From assembly GCA_030731565.1 (NCBI GenBank), contig JANQTT010000076.1:1-13484 (forward strand): DNA of 13,484 nt, written 5' to 3'. Every line of letters begins with the position of its first letter. Positions within the stretch are counted from its first letter, which is position 1. Origin of the DNA: Rickettsiaceae bacterium. GTDB lineage: Bacteria > Pseudomonadota > Alphaproteobacteria > Rickettsiales > Rickettsiaceae. The notes below the pieces were generated by a model. It saw only the letters and a program-made list of their open reading frames with translations, had not been told where the DNA came from and did not search any database. Shown here in pieces: positions 6,864 to 13,484 of the stretch. Position numbers and translations under genes: made by a program.

Positions 6864-8861
6864 ATGAGTAAGCCGTTATTTGAAAAAGTATTAGTAGCTA
6901 ATAGAGGTGAAATAGCACTTCGCATTATGAAAACATTGCACCAGATGGGCATTAAGTCGGTTGCAATATATTCTGAAGCTGATACAAATTCTGATCATGT
7001 ACAATATGCAAACGAGGCATATTATATCGGAAATTCACCTGCCACAGAAAGTTACCTTTCAATAAAAAATATTGTCAATGCAATTAGATTAAGTGGAGCG
7101 CAAGCCGTTCATCCCGGGTATGGTTTTCTGGCGGAAAATTCTCAATTTGCTAATATCCTAAAAAGAGAAGGTATTACCCTCATCGGGCCAAGCGCTAAAG
7201 TCATCAAAAAGATGGGCGATAAAATTGAGGCTAAGAAAATTGCTATTGACTCTGGAGTTAGCACTGTTCCTGGTTATATGGGTACAATTAATAGCCTTGA
7301 CCAGGCAATTAAAATTGCTGAAGATATTGGTTTCCCGGTGATTATTAAAGCAGCAGCTGGTGGCGGTGGCCGCGGTATGCGTGTTGTTGAAAATAAAAAA
7401 CAAATGGGGAAAGCGTTTGAATCGGCAAAATTTGAAGCAGAAAATTGCTTTAGTGATGACAGAGTATTTATTGAAAAACTCATTGTCGCGCCGCGCCATA
7501 TTGAGATTCAGCTAATAGCTGATCAATTTGGTAATGCTGTATGTCTAGGTGAACGTGAGTGCTCTATCCAAAGATATCATCAAAAGGTTATTGAAGAAGC
7601 TCCAAGCTCATTCGTTGATGAAGAAACTCGCCAAAAAATGTATACAGAAGTCATTGCATTATCAAAAAAAGTTGGTTACTTCTCTGCGGGTACTGTCGAG
7701 TTCATGATGGATAATAATAAAAATTATTATTTCCTTGAAATGAATACTAGGCTCCAGGTAGAACATCCAGTAACGGAATTAATCACTGGGATCGACATAG
7801 TAGAGCAGATGATTAGAGTTGCTGCAGGTAAAAAATTACCTTTCACGCAAGAAGATATAAAATTACAAGGATGGGCAATAGAATCCAGGATCTGTGCTGA
7901 GGATCCTTCTCGTGGATTCTTACCATCTAGTGGCCGAATTCTAGAATACCATGAACCTCCAAAAAGCGCTAATGTAAGAATCGATAGTGGTATTGGCGCT
8001 GGAGGTGAAGTTAGTATGTTCTATGATGCTATGATCGCAAAATTATGTACTTATGCTGATACTAGAGAAGAAGCAATTGAACTGATGAAAAAGTCTTTGA
8101 GTTCGTTCATTATTCATGGTATATCGCATAATATTAGTTTCCTTGAAGCTTTAATACACCATGAACGTTTTGGCACTGGAGATATTCATACAGGGTTTAT
8201 TGATGAGGAATATCCAGACGGTTTTTCAGGAGCGAAGCTAACCTCAGAAATTAATGAAGTCTTCTTATCTACAGCAATTCTTGCGTTTTTAACCGAACAA
8301 AAAAGAGCAGTTTCTTTGCCGGATCAATTATCTGATCAATCCAATAAGATCGGCACTAGGTGGATTGTATCTATTGATAGCGGCCAATTCCCAGTTATCA
8401 TTAAACCTGTTGAAGGTGGGTATAATATTAGGCATGGAACGAATAGACTGACCATCAGGAGTAATTGGAATATTGGAACCCCATTGATCGCGGCTATTGT
8501 TAATGGGCAAAAAGTAAATATAAAAGTTGAGCGTATTACGACAGGATATAAACTAACCTACTCTGGTATAACAGTTGATACTTACGTTCGTTCTCCGAGA
8601 ATGTCAGAACTTGAGGCTTTGATGCCTGATCGACGCGATGAGGAAGATCAATCAGAGTTGGCAGCCCCTCTTTCAGGTCAAATTATAGGAATAAGCGTTA
8701 AAGAAGGCGAAAGTGTTACTCCTGGCCAAGAATTACTAGTTTTAACTGCTATGAAAATGGAAAATATTATTACGGCAGAAAGAGCATGTAAGATTTCTAA
8801 GATTATGGTTTCTGAGATGGAAAGCGTTTCAAGTGGTCAGATTCTGATTGAATTTGAATAG
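6864..8861 (+). CDS. pccA: Propionyl-CoA carboxylase alpha subunit (biotin carboxylase plus biotin carrier)
   Basis: The ATG at 6864, 9 nt after the pccB stop and with AAGAG about 6 nt upstream, is preferred over an in-frame TTG at 6858; this gives 665 residues, the usual PCC alpha length. The N-terminal biotin carboxylase domain starts KVLVANRGEIALRI. It has the ATP-grasp glycine loop KAAAGGGGRGM (162-172), GERECSIQRYHQK and the catalytic EMNTRLQVEHPVTE (from Glu292). A less conserved BT linker domain (about 460-590) docks the beta subunit. The C-terminal carrier domain has AMKM with the biotinyl Lys631, 35 residues from the end as is normal. The enzyme carboxylates biotin with ATP and bicarbonate and passes the carboxyl to PccB. 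All key residues are present, and co-transcription with pccB is expected from the spacing. Confidence 0.95.
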   Translation: MSKPLFEKVLVANRGEIALRIMKTLHQMGIKSVAIYSEADTNSDHVQYANEAYYIGNSPATESYLSIKNIVNAIRLSGAQAVHPGYGFLAENSQFANILKREGITLIGPSAKVIKKMGDKIEAKKIAIDSGVSTVPGYMGTINSLDQAIKIAEDIGFPVIIKAAAGGGGRGMRVVENKKQMGKAFESAKFEAENCFSDDRVFIEKLIVAPRHIEIQLIADQFGNAVCLGERECSIQRYHQKVIEEAPSSFVDEETRQKMYTEVIALSKKVGYFSAGTVEFMMDNNKNYYFLEMNTRLQVEHPVTELITGIDIVEQMIRVAAGKKLPFTQEDIKLQGWAIESRICAEDPSRGFLPSSGRILEYHEPPKSANVRIDSGIGAGGEVSMFYDAMIAKLCTYADTREEAIELMKKSLSSFIIHGISHNISFLEALIHHERFGTGDIHTGFIDEEYPDGFSGAKLTSEINEVFLSTAILAFLTEQKRAVSLPDQLSDQSNKIGTRWIVSIDSGQFPVIIKPVEGGYNIRHGTNRLTIRSNWNIGTPLIAAIVNGQKVNIKVERITTGYKLTYSGITVDTYVRSPRMSELEALMPDRRDEEDQSELAAPLSGQIIGISVKEGESVTPGQELLVLTAMKMENIITAERACKISKIMVSEMESVSSGQILIEFE

Positions 8862-8911
8862 TCCAAAGCAAATTGGAGGAAATAACTATAGATACCCCGA
8901 ACGCCTCGCAG

Positions 8912-8937
8912 GTTATCCTGAACTTGTTTTAAGGATC
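8912..8937 (+). repeat. REP-like hairpin repeat, copy 3 (degenerate, C-G type)
   Basis: It begins GTTATCCTGAACTTG, and its right half reads TTTTAAGGATC instead of TTTCAGGATC, with one extra base. It keeps the outer stem ATCCT/AGGAT but has lost central pairs. Confidence 0.55.
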
Positions 8938-9010
8938 TTGCCGAGTATATTAGGTCTTAAAAACAAGTGGGATTGTTGCATGGCTCGGCTACAATCCTAA
9001 AACCCCACTA

Positions 9011-9035
9011 GTCATGCTGAACTAGTTTCAGCATC
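9011..9035 (+). repeat. REP-like hairpin repeat, copy 4 (G-C type)
   Basis: The stem is ATGCTGAA / TTCAGCAT with a 5-nt loop, in the same 25-nt frame as copies 1 and 2. The variable stem pair is G-C here. Confidence 0.75.
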
Positions 9036-9068
9036 TCAAGAAACAAATTCAGTATGCACTTTGTTTAA

Positions 9069-9093
9069 GATTCTGAAACACGTTCAGAATGAC
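9069..9093 (-). repeat. REP-like hairpin repeat, copy 5 (T-A type)
   Basis: Read on the - strand, the stem is ATTCTGAA / TTCAGAAT with a 5-nt loop and the same flanking GTC...C. It is inverted relative to copy 4, and the variable stem pair is T-A here. Confidence 0.75.
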
Positions 9094-9174
9094 CGTAGTA
9101 GCGTACAGGACGACGCAGTGTAGAGTTCAGGATGAACCGCGCAACGTTTATAGTTACTCACTTTAAAGCTCAAG

Positions 9175-9243
9175 ACGCGTTGCTGCCTTACACATATTTG
9201 TATATAGGCTTCGCTCCTTACGTCTTGCTTTACTATTTAATCT
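9175..9243 (+). repeat. ~70-bp dispersed repeat, copy A
   Basis: It starts ACGCGTTGCTGCCTTACAC and ends TATTTAATCT, with the central block TATAGGCTTCGCTCC. It aligns along its whole length with copy B at 9403-9470, with few substitutions (mostly transitions) and small indels. The central CCTATAT/ATATGTG arms can pair imperfectly. Confidence 0.7.
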
Positions 9244-9402
9244 GAAAAATAATATAATCTAGTATTATTTGGCCTTTTAAACGCATATTTGAATATTTTT
9301 CTTCTTACTACAAACCTTTCCTTAGTTTTTATTGATATAATAGTCATAAAGTTCTACACTTTTTTTATAACACGAGTTATACCAGTTCTCAAATTAAATA
9401 TT

Positions 9403-9470
9403 ACCGCGTTGCTCGCCTTACACCTACTTGTATGTAGGCTTCGCTCCTCGCGCCTTGTACTGTTTAATCT
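9403..9470 (+). repeat. ~70-bp dispersed repeat, copy B
   Basis: It starts ACCGCGTTGCTCGCCTTACAC and is in the same orientation as copy A, 228 bp downstream. The central stem is exact here (CTTGT-flanked CCTAC with GTAGG arms). It ends 42 bp before the S41 peptidase start and could carry or disturb that gene's promoter. Confidence 0.7.
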
Positions 9471-9512
9471 AAAGAATTGATATTATATAGTAAATTTGTA
9501 AATAATACCGCT

Positions 9513-10964
9513 ATGAAACACCTAGGGATAATTTTAGTATTTATATTATTTGTAATAAATATAAGCAAAGCCGAAGAAAAATTGGAAGTTCAGATGTACA
9601 AAGATTTATGTAGGGCAGATCTTGAAAATTTCCGTAAATTGTTGAAAGAAGATTCTGCGGTTTATGCTAATGATGAAGATACAGATTTTAAAGAGTGGTA
9701 TAAAAAAGGATATGAAGATACGTTAAAATTAATAGATATACTTGGTGATAACGACGACTGTTATTACGTAATGAAGTATTATGTTAATGGTTTTGACCAT
9801 TCGCATATCAGTCTTAGAGGTTATGTGCCGCTTCCAGCTGAACAATATCCTGGACTTTTGAGTGTTATATCCGCTGAAGATGGCAATCATTATATTAGTT
9901 ATAAAAACCCTGACCTTAGATATCTAAAAGACGTAGAAGTTGGTGACGAATTGACGCATATTAACGGGATTAAGATGTCAGAATTCTATAAAGACTACTT
10001 AAAACCTTTCTATGCAACTGATGAATCAATATTAACGATAAAATCTGCAAGTATTTATGCATTAATTGTTGACGGGAATAGATTTAAGCCAACGCCGAGA
10101 ACTATCACATTAAAAAGAGATGATAAAGTTATTAACCTTGATTTAAAATATATGGAGCTGAGTGGCGGAGGCCTTGCTGCGGCAAAAAAAATAAAGCAGC
10201 CAGAACATTCGGATGGGTTTAAAGTAGAAATGGTTTCAAACGGCGTTTGGATAAAAATTCCAAGCTTTTTTCCAAACCGACAAGAAGCTGTATATTTCAT
10301 AGGGATGTTGTCTACTCTAAAAAATAAACTTGCCAAGGAAGATTATATACTTTTTGATATGAGAGGGAATAGAGGAGGAGGTTCAAAATGGTCACATCCT
10401 ATATTGCGAAATTTGTGGGGAGATGAAAAAATTAAATCCCTTGGTAAAAAACATGTTTATAATGAAGAATGGGAAAAAAAACTAAGGATTAGCAAAAGAA
10501 ACTTTGAGGCATTTAAAAAAAATTTTGGCGATGCGGCTGCAAGTTTATATGTAAAAGCTATGAAAAAAGGAGAAAATTTCTTCCTAAAAAAATGGTCTAT
10601 TTACAGAGATAATGAGCATTTATATACAAATAACGATAGTAGTCCATTTAAGGCGAAAATATATGTCCTTACCGATAATTTTTGTCGTAGCACTTGCTGG
10701 ACCTTTGTAAGGGAAATGATTCAAATGCCTGGAGTAGTGCATATTGGCCAAGATACAACAATTCAGAGTATTTACTCTTATGCAAAGCAAGTCAGATCTC
10801 CTAGCCAGCAGTTTGATTTCTTTTTCCCTACGCAAATTAGAGTTAAACCTTCTTACAATTTAGAGCATTCTCTAACGCCGTCTATAAAATATGAAGGTGA
10901 TATCAAAGATGAAGTTAAAGTAATCGATTGGGTATTATCTATTACGGAAAAGGAAGGAGATTAA
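9513..10964 (+). CDS. Secreted S41-family (C-terminal processing protease-like) peptidase
   Basis: The ATG at 9513 is chosen because it begins a clean signal peptide (MKHLGIILVFILFVINISKA, likely cut after Ala20). An in-frame TTG at 9477 would add 12 residues ahead of the signal and would start at the edge of a repeat. The mature protein of about 463 residues has a segment resembling a PDZ-like loop (VGDELTHINGIKMSEFY, about 145-165). The S41 core follows: a strand-turn DMRGNRGGG (282-290) and the nucleophile region LTDNFCRSTCWTF, with Ser393 as predicted nucleophile flanked by Cys391 and Cys395. S41 proteins cleave exported or misfolded proteins in the periplasm or outside the cell. The Lys of the Ser-Lys dyad is not obvious to me. 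There is no clear Shine-Dalgarno. The gene stands alone between inverted copies of a dispersed repeat. Confidence 0.75.
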   Translation: MKHLGIILVFILFVINISKAEEKLEVQMYKDLCRADLENFRKLLKEDSAVYANDEDTDFKEWYKKGYEDTLKLIDILGDNDDCYYVMKYYVNGFDHSHISLRGYVPLPAEQYPGLLSVISAEDGNHYISYKNPDLRYLKDVEVGDELTHINGIKMSEFYKDYLKPFYATDESILTIKSASIYALIVDGNRFKPTPRTITLKRDDKVINLDLKYMELSGGGLAAAKKIKQPEHSDGFKVEMVSNGVWIKIPSFFPNRQEAVYFIGMLSTLKNKLAKEDYILFDMRGNRGGGSKWSHPILRNLWGDEKIKSLGKKHVYNEEWEKKLRISKRNFEAFKKNFGDAAASLYVKAMKKGENFFLKKWSIYRDNEHLYTNNDSSPFKAKIYVLTDNFCRSTCWTFVREMIQMPGVVHIGQDTTIQSIYSYAKQVRSPSQQFDFFFPTQIRVKPSYNLEHSLTPSIKYEGDIKDEVKVIDWVLSITEKEGD

Positions 10965-10990
10965 TTTGATATTTTTAATGCCATGTTCCG

Positions 10991-11067
10991 GCTTAAATAG
11001 CATAAGGCGCAAGGTATAAAGCTTATATGCAATAGTAAAGCGAAGAGTAACGTAACAATACTTAAGC
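10991..11067 (-). repeat. ~70-bp dispersed repeat, copy C (inverted)
   Basis: The - strand of this segment aligns with copies A and B. Over the best 39 positions (the TGTATGTAGGCTTCGC region of B) I count 28 identities, and most differences are transitions. It is bounded by GCTTAA (10991-10996) and TTAAGC (11062-11067). It is the most diverged of the three copies and follows the S41 gene by 26 bp. Confidence 0.55.
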
Positions 11068-11083
11068 TAAAATCTTGTATAAT

Positions 11084-11110
11084 TTGATTAATATTCATTA
11101 AATGTATAAT
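11084..11110 (+). promoter_or_regulatory. Possible promoter of the ankyrin-like gene
   Basis: TTGATT (11084-11089) and a perfect TATAAT (11105-11110) are separated by 15 nt, slightly short of the usual 17. A second TATAAT lies about 25 bp upstream without a partner. The gene starts 33 nt downstream. In DNA this AT-rich such boxes are common, so confidence is low. Confidence 0.3.
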
Positions 11111-11143
11111 CTTAGTTTATGTAATTAAAGTAAGGTAAATAAT

Positions 11144-11533
11144 ATGTCAAAAAATATATCAATTTTAAAAACCAAAATTATTGATTTTATAAATAACTGC
11201 CCTAATTTAAATTGTGTGGATTTAAGTCTTTTAATCGGTTTAAAAGAAAACGATTTTTATATGATAGATACGGCAATTGCAGCTGGAGCGAATATTTATT
11301 TAGAATTAACAGCCGGTAATGCCCTTTTAGACCTAGTTATAAACCATTTAATGGATCGCGATATAGCAAAATTATTTATGAATGCTTTATTAGAAGACGC
11401 AATCAGAAAAAATGATCATAATGATATATTATTTGCAATAGAAAATGGGGCTAATATAGAAATCCTTGAGGATCCAGATTTTGCTGGTGATAGCGCAAAA
11501 CTAATTGGCAATTGTGATTATGCAATTGAATGA
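11144..11533 (+). CDS. Small ankyrin-repeat-like protein, 129 residues
   Basis: The ATG at 11144 follows a TAAGG ribosome site at about 11131-11135. Two segments look like degenerate ankyrin units: DTAIAAGANIYLELTAGNALLDLVI (about residues 44-68) and ALLEDAIRKNDHNDILFAIENGANIEI (about 81-107), both with the GAN-I signature at the repeat end. There is no signal peptide or membrane segment. Ankyrin proteins bind partner proteins and are often effectors or regulators in intracellular bacteria, but the repeats here are too few and weak to predict a target. The family was not recognised beyond the ankyrin resemblance. It is convergent with ruvX. Confidence 0.6.
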   Translation: MSKNISILKTKIIDFINNCPNLNCVDLSLLIGLKENDFYMIDTAIAAGANIYLELTAGNALLDLVINHLMDRDIAKLFMNALLEDAIRKNDHNDILFAIENGANIEILEDPDFAGDSAKLIGNCDYAIE

Positions 11534-11558
11534 GTTTTAATAATTCCAATTTTCTGTG

Positions 11559-11581
11559 TTATAGAAAAAACTTTACTATAA
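11559..11581. terminator. Weak hairpin between convergent genes
   Basis: TTATAG (11559-11564) and CTATAA (11576-11581) form a 6-bp AT-rich stem around an A-rich loop, between the ankyrin-like gene and ruvX stops. It lacks a GC-rich stem and T-tract, so it is only a possible terminator. Confidence 0.25.
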
Positions 11582-11584
11582 ACG

Positions 11585-12058
11585 TTAACTCGCGTTGTAA
11601 GAATGGCGGGATTTTAGGGTCGTTTCTAAGATCATGCTTGCTGCTGTAAGGTCATCATTTTTGTTGCGATTTTTTCTTTTGATACCAAAAGATTTGAGTA
11701 AATTATCAGCAGCTCTTGAGGTTAACCTTTCATCTTGAAAAAAAATCGGAAGGTTGGTTCTTTTTTCAAGTTTTGCAGCAAATTTTTCAACAATTATAGT
11801 TTGCTCACTTTTTGTTCCATCCATATTAAACGGCAACCCTATAACAATAGCGCATGCATTTTTATCTTTAGCTATTTCGGCGATTTGGTTTAATTTTTTC
11901 TTTTCTGAATCACCTGACAGCAATTGAAGAGGAAGTGACATTTTATGATCAGGGGTAGAAATGGCTAAGCCAATTTTCTTCTGACCATAGTCAATGCTAA
12001 TAAGTGGTTGTCTTTCTTTAAAAAACGTGCAAAATTCTTGGAGAGTGTTTATGATCAT
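11585..12058 (-). CDS. ruvX: RuvX/YqgF-family nuclease (pre-16S rRNA processing / Holliday junction resolvase-like)
   Basis: The 157-residue protein has an RNase H-like fold pattern: ISIDYGQKKIGLA with catalytic Asp23, the IGLPFNMDGTKSEQ loop (from 73), FFQDERLTSRAA with Glu110, and NDDLTAAS with Asp136. These three acidic residues are those expected in the family. YqgF/RuvX is a near-universal bacterial protein implicated in 16S rRNA 5'-end maturation and also described as a Holliday-junction resolvase. The N-terminus carries a somewhat longer lead (22 residues before the first catalytic Asp), and no later Met precedes that Asp. It is divergent from the phosphoethanolamine transferase gene with only 30 bp between the start codons. 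Confidence 0.92.
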   Translation of the reverse strand: MIINTLQEFCTFFKERQPLISIDYGQKKIGLAISTPDHKMSLPLQLLSGDSEKKKLNQIAEIAKDKNACAIVIGLPFNMDGTKSEQTIIVEKFAAKLEKRTNLPIFFQDERLTSRAADNLLKSFGIKRKNRNKNDDLTAASMILETTLKSRHSYNAS

Positions 12059-12088
12059 GTTTTTTGTAAATTAGTTGAGAAATAAATT

Positions 12089-13484
12089 ATGTTTGGGATT
12101 ATTCAAAAATATTTAGATAAAGAAGTAATAAAAATATCTGCTATTTTTGCTTTAGTATATTGCCTTATGTTTAATTCTGCAATCTTTGTTTATAAATTTG
12201 AATATTACCAAGTGAACCTTTTGACTGGGGTTTTGGAGCTCGCAAAGGATTTTCTATATAATTTTATTACATTATTCTTGCTCTTTTTTGGTTTATCTTT
12301 TTATAGATATATTTTTGTCATTGGAACCTTGCTGTTATTCATAACTGGGGCTGCAGCAAGCTACTATTTGTTTTTTCTAGGCGTCGCACCATCGCTTGCA
12401 ATTATGCCAGCTATTTTTGGTACCCACCAAACAGAAGCTATGGAGTTAATTAGTCTAAGGTTGATTTTCTGGTGCATATTTAGTTGTATTGTTTGCGTAT
12501 ACTGCATGTGGCGCTATATGCCGCCTAAATCACTAAAATTACTTACGCGCATCTTAACATTTATATGCTTAATATTTGTCTTTTCTAATGTTGCTTCCCC
12601 AAGACACAGTTTTTTAAGGGCGTATTTCCCGTTCCAATATTTACATAATTCTTATATTTTTCTTTTCGCGCAAGATCAGGGATTTGTAAAAGAAGATATA
12701 AGCTTTAAATATGATGTAATAGACAACTCAAAAGAAGATTTATTGGGTATTTTAGTTCTAGGCGAATCTGCTAGATATAGCAATTTCGGTATAAATGGTT
12801 ATGAGCGTGATACAACTCCGAATTTAGATAAAGTGGAAAACTTGGTAAGTTATAAAGCAATAGCCTGTTCAAATAATACATTTTTATCAGTGCCATGTAT
12901 GCTTTCAAGATTTGGAGCAAAAGATTTAGCCAAAGTAGAAAAAGAAACTAGTGCTTTATCCGTCTTAACAAAAATGGGCTTTGATACTTTATGGATGGGA
13001 ACCCAGTCGATAACTAAATATTACCGTAATAAACCGGGTGGGTCTTTTTATGATGAAGTTAAGTTTCATATGATCCCCGGTGGTTCTTTAGTATTTTTGC
13101 CTAATGATTTAGACGGAAAAATGCTGCCATACCTTCAGCAGAGCATTCAAGAAAAGGGCAAGAAGTTTATAGTGATGCATACTACAGGTAGTCATTGGAA
13201 TTATGCATTAAGGTACCCTAAAGAGTTTGAAAAATATACTCCAGCTATTTCTGTAGAAGCCAAAATTGATGCTTCTGGCTGTTCAAAAGAAGAACTGATA
13301 AATAGTTATGACAATTCTATTTTGTATACAGATCATTTTCTTTCAGAAGTTATTAAACATTTAAAAGACAAAAATGCATTTCTGATATACGCCTCTGATC
13401 ATGGAGAGTCTTTAGGAGAAGGAGGAAGATTAACTCATGGAGCGGATGGCTATTTTAAAGAACAAATGGAAGTGCCGGTAATGG
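12089..13484 (+). CDS. EptA-type phosphoethanolamine transferase / sulfatase family, 3' end outside window
   Basis: The ATG at 12089 has a weak GAGA site about 8 nt upstream, and 465 residues are visible before the window ends. The first 175 or so residues hold about five hydrophobic segments (roughly 14-36, 48-72, 74-98, 118-140, 150-170), as in the membrane domain of EptA/MCR enzymes. The soluble domain has LGESARYSNFGINGYERDTTPNL with Glu226 and the nucleophile position Ser227, HTTGSH (His364-His369), SDHGESLGEGG (Asp437-His438) and LTHG (His450). These are the expected zinc and substrate residues. Such enzymes move phosphoethanolamine from phosphatidylethanolamine to lipid A or other envelope glycans at the periplasmic face. 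The exact acceptor is not readable. The nucleophile is Ser rather than the Thr of EptA/MCR (GETAR). The family assignment is solid. Confidence 0.88.
   Translation, partial: MFGIIQKYLDKEVIKISAIFALVYCLMFNSAIFVYKFEYYQVNLLTGVLELAKDFLYNFITLFLLFFGLSFYRYIFVIGTLLLFITGAAASYYLFFLGVAPSLAIMPAIFGTHQTEAMELISLRLIFWCIFSCIVCVYCMWRYMPPKSLKLLTRILTFICLIFVFSNVASPRHSFLRAYFPFQYLHNSYIFLFAQDQGFVKEDISFKYDVIDNSKEDLLGILVLGESARYSNFGINGYERDTTPNLDKVENLVSYKAIACSNNTFLSVPCMLSRFGAKDLAKVEKETSALSVLTKMGFDTLWMGTQSITKYYRNKPGGSFYDEVKFHMIPGGSLVFLPNDLDGKMLPYLQQSIQEKGKKFIVMHTTGSHWNYALRYPKEFEKYTPAISVEAKIDASGCSKEELINSYDNSILYTDHFLSEVIKHLKDKNAFLIYASDHGESLGEGGRLTHGADGYFKEQMEVPVM

Larger units (their letters stand above)
8883..9156. mobile_element. 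Composite palindromic element built from REP-like hairpins
   Basis: The ends are inverted: TAACTATA (8883-8890) against TATAGTTA (9149-9156), followed inward by GGTTATCCTGAAC (8911-8923) against GTTCAGGATGAACC (9125-9138). Inside are hairpin repeats at 8912-8937, 9011-9035 and 9069-9093, and a half copy at about 9041-9059. A further stem, GGATTGT with ACAATCC plus GTGGG with CCCAC, lies in the 8969-9009 region, and GCCGAG is repeated inverted near 8940 and 8984. There is no ORF. Its plan matches the element upstream of pccB, though the tip sequences differ. Confidence 0.6.
8862..9512. other. 650-bp gene-free stretch filled with repeats
   Basis: No convincing gene is present. A 5-bp hairpin (TCCAA/TTGGA, 8862-8877) directly follows the pccA stop without a T-tract. 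Then come a composite palindromic element (8883-9156), a ~70-bp repeat (9175-9243), an 8-bp perfect AT hairpin (9247-9254 with 9263-9270), about 130 bp of featureless AT-rich sequence and a second copy of the ~70-bp repeat (9403-9470). The stretch looks like a landing zone for non-autonomous elements. Confidence 0.7.

Noticed and set aside
6578..6952. 124-codon - strand ORF across the pccB-pccA junction
   Set aside because: It lies antisense to two strongly conserved genes, has no protein character of its own, and is explained by codon bias of the real genes.
9175..9470. Two similar ~70-bp repeats considered as a CRISPR array or tRNA-like remnants
   Set aside because: There are only two direct copies with a 159-bp gap, and they are too long and diverged for CRISPR. 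No cloverleaf, anticodon arm or T-loop consensus could be drawn.
9289..9480. 63-codon + strand ORF
   Set aside because: It begins at a non-ATG codon without a ribosome site, is low in complexity and runs through dispersed repeat copy B, so it is unlikely to be a gene.

Overview
The window is AT-rich double-strand coding DNA of alphaproteobacterial type. The best overall match is an obligately intracellular Rickettsiales-like bacterium. This is inferred from the strong AT bias, rickettsial-style pccB-pccA genes, a repeat-rich NB-ARC/TPR protein, a small ankyrin-like protein and intergenic space filled with dispersed palindromes. The family cannot be fixed from sequence alone, and no rRNA, tRNA or CRISPR array is visible.

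Layout. 1-2289 (+): 5'-truncated STAND ATPase (NB-ARC plus about nine TPRs). 2479-2652 (+): unrecognised 57-residue protein with a strong Shine-Dalgarno and a hairpin in its leader. 2730-2777: a 19-bp hairpin between convergent genes. 2785-4944 (-): UvrD/PcrA helicase. 4945-5297: intergenic, mostly occupied by a MITE-like palindromic element. 5298-8861 (+): pccB-pccA, the two subunits of a biotin-dependent acyl-CoA (propionyl-CoA) carboxylase, 9 nt apart. 8862-9512: 650 bp of repeats and degenerate sequence. 9513-10964 (+): secreted S41-type peptidase. 10965-11143: repeat plus possible promoter. 11144-11533 (+): small ankyrin-like protein. 11585-12058 (-): RuvX/YqgF. 12089-13484 (+): phosphoethanolamine transferase of the EptA type, truncated by the window end.

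Functionally, the only clear operon is pccB-pccA, which would feed propionyl-CoA from odd-chain or branched amino-acid breakdown towards succinyl-CoA. uvrD and ruvX are core DNA-repair/RNA-processing genes. The NB-ARC/TPR protein, the ankyrin-like protein, the exported peptidase and the envelope-modifying transferase are accessory genes plausible for host or phage interaction.

The most distinctive non-coding signal is a set of dispersed palindromes. One family has the core GTCATnCTGAAC...TTCAGnATC, and its n/n positions change together (C-G, G-C, T-A), so structure rather than sequence is conserved. A second family of about 70 bp occurs three times, with two copies flanking the S41 peptidase gene in inverted orientation. 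In pccB, an Ile follows the second oxyanion-hole GGAY motif where propionyl-CoA carboxylases that I recall have Asp, which may bear on acyl-CoA specificity.
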